From Avibacterium sp. 20-132 (GTDB lineage: Bacteria > Pseudomonadota > Gammaproteobacteria > Enterobacterales > Pasteurellaceae), in NCBI RefSeq assembly GCF_023611925.1, contig NZ_CP091456.1:2521161-2585160 (forward strand): 64,000 bases of DNA, in the 5' to 3' direction. The position numbers were made by a program, and so were the translations under genes. This document shows positions 17,547 to 26,800 of this stretch, piece by piece. Under the pieces are notes generated by a model. The model ran no database searches and had not been told where the DNA came from. It worked only from the letters and a program-made list of their open reading frames with translations. The number at the start of each line of letters is the position of its first letter. The stretch's first letter is position 1.

Positions 17547-17829
17547 TAGTAACTCCTTGAGTACCTGCCAGTAAAGTTAGATCATTCTTTCATTTTTTAA
17601 CTTTAATCAACTATATTTAACAACTGGCTACCTCATTTCATACTTAAAAAACTATATAGCTAACGTTAATAATACATCTAATGCAATATTTTTATAGTCA
17701 TTTAAACTAAAAATAATACGATCTTACCAACACCTTTATGTGCTATCTGTAAACAGCGGTTGCTGCACATTGCCTTATTTTCATTTCAAACGCCTATATC
17801 ACTAATCTTCATATAATTCTTATAAAAAA
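17547..17829. other. AT-rich gap between the lipoprotein remnant and the adhesin gene
   Basis: I see no gene, RNA or clear promoter here apart from the adhesin terminator at its right end. Confidence 0.5.
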
Positions 17830-17854
17830 AATCCTTCCCTAAAAGGGAAGGATT
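17830..17854 (-). terminator. terminator of the trimeric autotransporter gene
   Basis: ATCCTTCCC and GGGAAGGAT form a 9-bp stem (10 with the flanking A-T pair) with loop TAAAA and a minus-strand T run, about 30 bp past the stop codon. Confidence 0.85.
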
Positions 17855-17883
17855 CTTATGAGATAAATAATTATCTTAGAAAA

Positions 17884-20800
17884 TTACCATTGATAACCAA
17901 CACCTACAGAGCCACCAAAGTCTCCACGAGTATTTGCATTACCGGTTAATTTCAAGATAACTTTACCATTATCACTTGCTCTTGAGTAACCAACAGCAAT
18001 AGCACCTTGTCCTTTATAAGTACCTGCCGCTGCAGCTACCATTGATTTACCAGGCATATAAACCTGTGGTAAACCAGCTGTCGCAGTTGCTCCTGCAATA
18101 CCTGCACGAAGGTCTTTATTAAGTTTATTGATGTTATTGTTAATGTTACCAACAGCACCTTTTAACTGTCTTACATTTACAGCATCAGTATCATCTTTAC
18201 CATCTGCTACATTAGTAATACGGTTACCGCCGTTATTTAGGCCATTAGTTGTCAAACTTACTGTACTGTTATTACCAGCTGCATTTGGACCGCTAATTGT
18301 TACACCATTACCTTGAACAGTTGTAGAGTTTCCAGCTGCATCTGTCGTAGTGACGGAATTTAGACCTTTAAGATCCTTAGCAAGTTTAACTGTTAGCTTA
18401 GCATTCTTACCATCTTGTTTTGCAACAACACCAATGTTGTTATCAGTAAGATCTTCTGCATTAGTTACACCACCCACAATTTGAGTTGTGTTATTTAATG
18501 TCATTTGAGCATTACCAACATCGCCTTGGTATTTGATGCCATCATTTAAGGTAGCGACTTGTTCAGTATTACCATCTGGTTTAGTGTAAACAATACGAGT
18601 TTTGCTCTCGCCATCTTTACCATCATTACCAGCCAGTCCTTTTTCGCCTTGTGCAACAGTTACACCAGCATTTGAACCATCTTTACCAGCAATACCGATA
18701 GAACCATCTTTGCCATTAATTGCAATACCTGGAGCACCATCTTTTCCTGGAACACCATCTTTGCCACCAACAACAATTGAGCCGCCATCAGCGCCATTGA
18801 TTGCTACAGCATCTTTGCCATCAGCACCTTTCACACCAATAGAGCCAGGTTTACCATCTTTACCACCAATAGATACTTCACTATTTAAGGCAAATTGGAT
18901 CTCATTGTCTTTTACAGTTGTAATGATATTTTTATTAGGATCAGTAAATTTAACTGTTTCTCCTAATCTTACATTATCATCACCACCCTTATCTGCTGCA
19001 ATGTTAAAGCCTTTATTAACTAATGCATCTGCTGTGTTGTGTAGATCACTTACATTAACTGCATTATTAGCTACTTTACTTCCATCTTTACCTGCTTCTG
19101 CAAGTTGATCTAAGAAGTTCGCTTTGTCAGCAGGAACAGCCTTACCATCTACAGTTGGACTAATGTCTCCAATAGATGTACCTACATTCGCTAATTTAGT
19201 CGGAGAAGTAGTTGAACCATCGCCACTATTCATTGATGCAATAATATCACCAGCTTCAACTTTTGTACCACTACCATCTGGCTTAGTATTAAATGAACCA
19301 TCTGCCTGTTTATACACTTTATCACCATCTTTATTGGTATAAACCACTGGTAATTGTGCATTCTCAACCACTTTTTGAGAGTTCACTTTCAAGTCATAGT
19401 GAATATGACCATCTTCTGGTTGAGGCTGAGGACGACTTACATCAATTGTACCATCAGAAGATTCAACTGTTGTTGTCGCTGCCGCAGCAGCTTCTTTTAA
19501 CTGCTTCACATTAACAGCATCAGTATCATCTGTCCCCTCCGCAACATTGGTAATTTTATTATCACCATTGCTTAAACCATTTTCAGTTAAACTTACATTT
19601 GGTTTAGTTGGATTAGAATTAGTAATAGTAATGCCATCTTTATTAATGACTGTGTTATCACCATCCTTACCGAATGTAGCAGAATCTAGGTCTGTCAGAT
19701 CTTTAGCCATTTTCACAACTAAAGCACCATCTTCCACATCAACACGGGTATTCGCATCCGTTGCTTTTGCATTATTATCTAAACCACCTTTAATTTGTAA
19801 GGTTTCATTTAGTTTTTTCGCAACAGTGTCGGTACCATTACCCTGGAAGATTAAGCCATCATTCAAGGTTGCAACTTCTTCTTTTTCACCATTTGGTTTT
19901 TCATAAACGATACGAGTTTTGCTTTCGCCATCTTTACCGTCATTACCATCTAGGCCTTTTGCACCTTTCTCGACCTTAATGCTTGCTTGACCATCTTTAC
20001 CGTCAGCACCATCTTTGCCGTTTACGCCATCAACACCATTAAAGACAATTGCATCTTTAGTGATTGTTGTGCCATCACGACCATCAGCACCTTTGACTCC
20101 GATAGTTCCATCTTTGCCATCTTTACCGCTTACACGAACATCACCTTCTAAAGCAACGGTTAATGATTTATCATTCGCATCGGCTGTAACAGTAACACCA
20201 TCTTTACCTTTAATTTGAATTTGTTTACCTAATTCTTGAGTAACTTCCTTACCGCTATCATCAGTTAAACCAAATCCTTTTTGCGTTAAATTTTCAGTTA
20301 GTGCATTTGCCGTATTATGTAAGTCACTTACATTTACAGCGCTATTTGGCTTACTTTCAGCTGCTTTTTCTAATGCTTTTGTGAAATCTTCACCATTTTG
20401 AGGAGCAATCACACTTTTCACATTATCCAAAGTTTGTGGAGTCGCTGAACCATCTTGTGCTACTAATGATGTACCTGCTGGAGTAGCTGGCTGTGCACCT
20501 TCTTTTGGCAAGCCATTTTCTAAATCACTTGCTTTATAGAATGTATCACCTACTTTCACTAATGGATTACCTTGTTCATCAGTATAAACAATTGGTAAAC
20601 CTGTTACATCAATATGGTAAGAATGAACGCCATCCTTGCTTGTAATAGTAGAAACTTTTGTATTCGCACCATCAACAACTTGAACAGTTTCACCTAATTT
20701 AACAGTTTGTGCATTACCGTCATTAGTTTGTAATTTCCAACCTGTATTAGTTAAATTATCAGAAACATTTTTCAAATCACCGATATTAGCTGCGTTAGTT

Positions 20801-23800
20801 AATGTAGGATCATTATCTTCTAATGAAGAAATATCTTTATCTCCCAAACCACTCGCAACATTTGTGATTTGATTTCCACCATTATTTAAGCCATCTTTCG
20901 TCAAGCTTACCGTTTCTGCTGGCGTACCGTTATTGATAGTCATACCATTATTAGTAATCGTCGTAACCGGATTATCTGATGTTGGATTTTCTGGGTTACC
21001 AAATGTTGCACTAGTTAAATCTCTTAATGCCTGCGCCATTTGAATTACTAATTGACCATTGATGCTATCTACACGTAAATTTTTATCTGTTACTGCAGCA
21101 TCGGACTCTAAACCACCATTCTCACTTGCTTTTCCAGATAGTTTTAACGTGGTATTTAGTTTCTTATCAATGGTTTCACCAGTATCACCTTCAAAACGTA
21201 AACCATCGTTTAATGTTGCAACTTCTTCTTTTTCGCCATTTGGTTTTTCATAAACGATACGAGTTTTGCTTTCGCCATCTTTACCGTCATTACCATCTAG
21301 GCCTTTTGCTCCTTTCTCGACCTTAATGCTTGCTTGACCATCTTTACCGTCAGCACCATCTTTGCCGTTTACGCCATCAACACCATTAAAGACAATTGCA
21401 TCTTTAGTGATTGTTGTGCCATCACGACCATCAGCACCTTTGACTCCGATAGTTCCATCTTTGCCATCTTTACCGCTTACACGAACATCACCAGAAAGTG
21501 AAACTTCTAGGCGGCGGCCGTCTTGCTCTGCATCTTTAGCCGTTACTGTTACGCCATCAACGCCTTTAATTTGGATTTGTTTACCTAATTCTTGAGTAAC
21601 TTTATTACCGCTATCATCAGTTAAACCAAATCCTTTAGCTGTTAAAGCATCTGAAGTATTTTTCAGATCACTTACATTGACAGCACTGTTTGGTTTGCTG
21701 TCAGCAGCTTCTTTTAATACTGTTGAGAAATCTTTATCCTCAGTCGGAGTTTCAATTACACTCTTCACATTATCCAATGTTTGAGGCGTAGCAGTACCAT
21801 CTTTAGAAACTAAAGTCGTTCCTGTTGGTGTCGCTTCTGGTGCATCTTGGTTAACCACACCATCTGTAACATCACTAGCTTTATAGAATTTATCGCCTAC
21901 TTTCACTAACGGATTTCCATCTTCATCAGTATAAGCAACTGGTAAACCGGTTACATCAACATGGAATGTATGTTTGCCATTAGCATCAGTGACTGTTGAA
22001 ACTTTGGTATTTGCACCATCAACCACTTGAACAGTTTCACCTAATTTAACTGTGCTTTCAGTACCATCATTAGTTTGTAACTTCCAACCAGTATCCGTTA
22101 ATTTTTTAGAAACATTCTGCAAATCACCAATATTAGCAACATTTTTCAATGTATCGCCTTTAGCTTCTTCAAGTTTAGTATCACCTAAACCACTCTCAAC
22201 GCCCGTGATTTGACCAGCAGGATTATTAATCACAATCTGGTTACCTGCAGCATTTTGTGTGGTAATTGCACCTGTTGAACCATCTACATTGACACCTGGT
22301 TTATTTTCTACACCTTTATTATCAACAGGATTATTACCAAACACCGCGCTGGTTAAATCTGTCAGCTCTTTAGCCATTTTCACAACTAAATTACCTTCAT
22401 CATCAACATCAACTCGGGTATTTGCATCCGTTACATCTTTATCTTCGGCTAATCCACCTTTAACAGTTAAAGTTTCGTTAAGTTTTTTCTCAACAACTTT
22501 GTCACCGTTACCTTTGAATTTTAAGCCATCATTTAAGGTTGCAACAGTCTCTTTGTCACCATTTGGTTTTTCGTAAACGATACGAGTTTTGCTTTCGCCA
22601 TCTTTGCCATCATTGCCAGCAAGTCCAGGCTCGCCTTTCTCTACTTTTACGCTTACTTGACCATTTTGTCCATCGGTACCATCTTTGCCGTCCACACCAT
22701 CAACACCGTTGAATACGATTGCATCTGGTTTCACAACAACAGATTTACCATCTGCACCATCTTTACCATTGGTTACAGTAACCTCTTTAAACTCCGGTGC
22801 TTCTGCTACTTGAACTTCAATTTTACCGTTATTCACAACAGTACGAACATTTTTCGCGGTAGTAGTTACAGCATCTTCAGCCCCACCAACAACTTCAACT
22901 GTTTCACCAAGTTTTTTGGTTACAGCGTTACCGTCTTGTGCGGTTAAACCAAAACCTTTATTAGTTAATGCATCAGCAGTGTTTTTCAAATCACTTACAT
23001 TTACAGCATTGTTCGCATTTGCTGTATTTGCAGCATCTAATTTATCAAGATAAGTATCGCCTTTTTGATCTGCAATGCTTGAACCAACATTAGCTAACTT
23101 AGTTGGTGTAGAAGTTGAACCGTCACCACTATTCATAGAAGCAATAACATCAGCTGCTTCAACACGTTTACCCTGACCATCTGCCTGAGTATTAAACGAA
23201 CCATCTGCTTGTTTATATAATTTATTGCCTTCAGCATCTGTATAAACAACTGGTAATTGAGCACCCTCTACAATTTTTTGTTTATCAACAGTTAAATCAT
23301 AATTTGTATGCCCATCTTCTTCGGTTGTTTCTCCAACTAGAATAGAGTCATCACTAGAAGTTACTGTCGTTCTAGCTTTTTTCACATCAGCAATATTTGC
23401 AGCATTAGTTAATGTATCACCCGTTGCATCTTCAAGAGCAGTGTCACCTAAACCACTTGCAACATTAGTGATCTGATTATTACCATTATCTAAGCCTTCA
23501 TTGCTTAATTTAACGGTATCATTAGGGCCACCGATGAAACTGGTTTCAGTTGCTGTACGTAATGCTACATTACTACCATCATTATTAGTTGTAGTAATAG
23601 CACCGCCTGTGATTTCTGTAGAATCACCTGTCGTATTATCAGTGAATGTTGCAGAAGTTAAATCAGTAAGATTCTTAGCTAATTTAACAACTAGCTCTCC
23701 GCCTGTTACATCAACACGCGTATTCGCATCAGTAGCATCTTCACCCTGAGCCAATCCACCTTTAACAGTTAAGGTTTCATTCAGTTTCTTAGCTACAGTT

Positions 23801-26800
23801 TCATCACCATTCCCTTTGAATTTTAAGCCATCATTCAAGGTTGCGACTTCCTCATCATTGACTTCAAGACGAGGCTTATTAGTTGTACCATCAACTCCAG
23901 GCTTACCATCAACTTTTGTGGTTAACGTTACACCATTAGCACCATCTTTTCCTGCAATGCTGATACCTGGTTTACCCTCTGGTCCAGTATCACCTTTAAT
24001 GCTTACACCATCTTTGCCGTCTTTACCTACAACATTGATTGTACCCGCTTGTCCAGGCGTACCATCTTTAGCTTTTTCGCCAACTGTAACTTCATTGCCT
24101 AATGCTAATTTTAATGAGTTATTTGCAGTATCAGCAGTAACCGTAATACCGTCTTCACCTTTGATCTGAATTGCTTCACCAAGGTTTTTCTTCACTTCGG
24201 TATTACTATCATCAGATAAAGCAAAACCTTTATTTGTCAGTGCATCCGATGTATTTTTCAGATCTTTAACATTTACTGCTTTATTTGGTGAATTTGTTGC
24301 TGCGGTCTCTAAAGCGTCAGTAAAGTCACTGTCGGTTTTATTACCATCAGGGTCAATCGCACTCTTCACATTATCTAGTGTTTGAGGTTCTGCTGCACCA
24401 TCTTTAGAAACTAAAGTTGTTCCTGTTGGGGTCGCCTCTTCAGCATTATTATTTACAACACCGTTAGTTACATCGCTAGCTTTATAGAATTTATCACCTA
24501 CTTTCACTAACGGATTTCCATTTGCGTCAGTATACGCAACTGGTAAACCAGTTACATCAACATGGAAAGTATGTTTGCCATCAGCATCAGTTACCGTTGA
24601 AACTTTGGTATTTGCACCATCAACTACTTGAACAGTATCACCAATTTTAACTGTGGTCTCAGTATTAGAATTAGTCTGTAACTTCCAACCCGTATCAGCA
24701 ATATTTTTCAAATCACCAATATTAGCAACATTAGTTAATTCAGGTGCATTATCTCCTAATGAAGAAATTGTCTTACTACCTAAACCACTAGTAACACCTG
24801 TAATTTGACCTTCTGGGTTATTGATCGTAATCGTGTTACCTGCTGCATTATTAGAGGTAATAGCACCTGTATCACCATCAATTTTAACCCCTGGTTTTGT
24901 TCCTGCATCAGAAGCAGTAGGATCATTACCAAAAGTCGCGCTGGTTAATTCAGTTAAGGTTTTAGCCATTTTAAGAACTAATTCACCACCTTCACTATCT
25001 ACACGCAAGTTTTTATCAGTAACTTCTGCATCTGAGCCTAACTTGCCTTTAATAGCTAAAGTTTCATTTAACTTCTTATTAATGACATCGCCTTTATCAC
25101 CTTGGAATTTTAAACCATCATTCAAAGTCGCAACTTCTTCACCATTGACTTCAAGACGAGGTTTAGTGTTTGTACCGTCAGTCGCACCTTTACCATCAAC
25201 ACCAGGCTGACCATCAACTTTTGTCGTTAAAGTTACGCCATCAACACCGTCTTTTCCTGCAATGCTAATACCTGGTTTACCCTCTGCTCCAGTATCACCT
25301 TTAATGCTTACACCATCTTTGCCATCTTTACCAACAACATTGATTGTGCCAGCTTGACCAGCTCCACCATTTTCAGGTTCACCAACAGTTACAGTATTTC
25401 CTAAAGCTAGTTTTAATGAATTATCTGTGCTATCCGCAGTAACAGTAATGCCATCTTCACCTTTAATCTGAATAGCTTCACCCAATTTTTTCTTCACTTG
25501 AGTGTTTTTATCATCAGCTAAAGCAAAACCTTTATCGGTTAAATCATTCGCAGCTTTTTGTAAATCACCTACATTGGTAGCATTTTTAAGCGTATCACCA
25601 GAAGCTTTATCTAACTCTTGACCATCTAAACCACTTGCAACATTAGTGATTTTGTTATCACCATTATTTAATCCATTTTCTGTTAAACTAACAGTTTTAG
25701 CTGGATCATTTGCACCGCTACCATTATCTTTGTTGATAGTTACACCATCTTTATTGATAACAGTTTTGTCAGCATCTGATGTACCAAAAGTTGCATCAGT
25801 TAAACCAGCTAAACTTTTCGCTAATTTAACAGTTAAAGTATCAGTGTTATTTGAAACCACCCCGATATTATTATCAGAAAGTTTCTCCGCTTCGGTAACA
25901 CCACCTTTAACATTAGTTACTTCACCTAACTGACGAGTAAACGTGTTTGCACCACTGTTTTCGCCAACATCACCGGCATATTTTGTGCCTTTGGCAATGT
26001 TTTGAGTATTAATATCAACTTTCTTATTAGTTGCATATAACTGGCTACCATTTACTGCATCTTTAGAGGTCTCAGAGATCTCTCCATCAGCAACATTAGT
26101 TACTTTTTTATTACCTGCACTAATACCATCTTTAGTGATGCTTGGTCCATTATTTGCAAGTGTTAATCCATCTTTATTTAGAGTATTGCCATTGATAGTA
26201 ACACTTCCGTTCTCACCTAAATCAAGGGTTTTAGCAAGTTCAATTTTTAATTTGCTGTCCTCAACTTTAGTTGAAATATTTGAATCAGCACCAACCACTT
26301 CAATAGTGTTATTAAGTTTTTTCTTAACCTCTTTGGTATCTTGTGCTTTTAAGCCAAATTCAGCCGCATTTACTTTATCATCAACAGATTTCACCGCACT
26401 TTCAGTTGCAGCACGACCAGCATTTTCACCTGTACCATAATCAACCTTATTATCAGTTGGATTACGCTCATCTAAACCTGTAACCTTACCAGCTTCAACT
26501 TTTGTAGGTTTCCCATCTTTAGTGATAGTTAAACCATCAGTATTCATTGATGTATTACCTGTTGTTACAGTATTTGCTGTTACACTATTTAAATTAACAT
26601 CATCTTTAGTTGCGATGCTGATCTTACCTTCTGATTGGGTTAATTTAATATTTTTACCCGCATCAAAAGTTAAAGTTTCACCTGGTTGAATAGCATCTTC
26701 CATTTGACCAGATTGTTCGCCACCATCAGAATTAGATACTGTTGCTTTCCAACCTTGATTTACATGCTTAATGGCTTCATCAATCGTTGTTTTACCAGTA

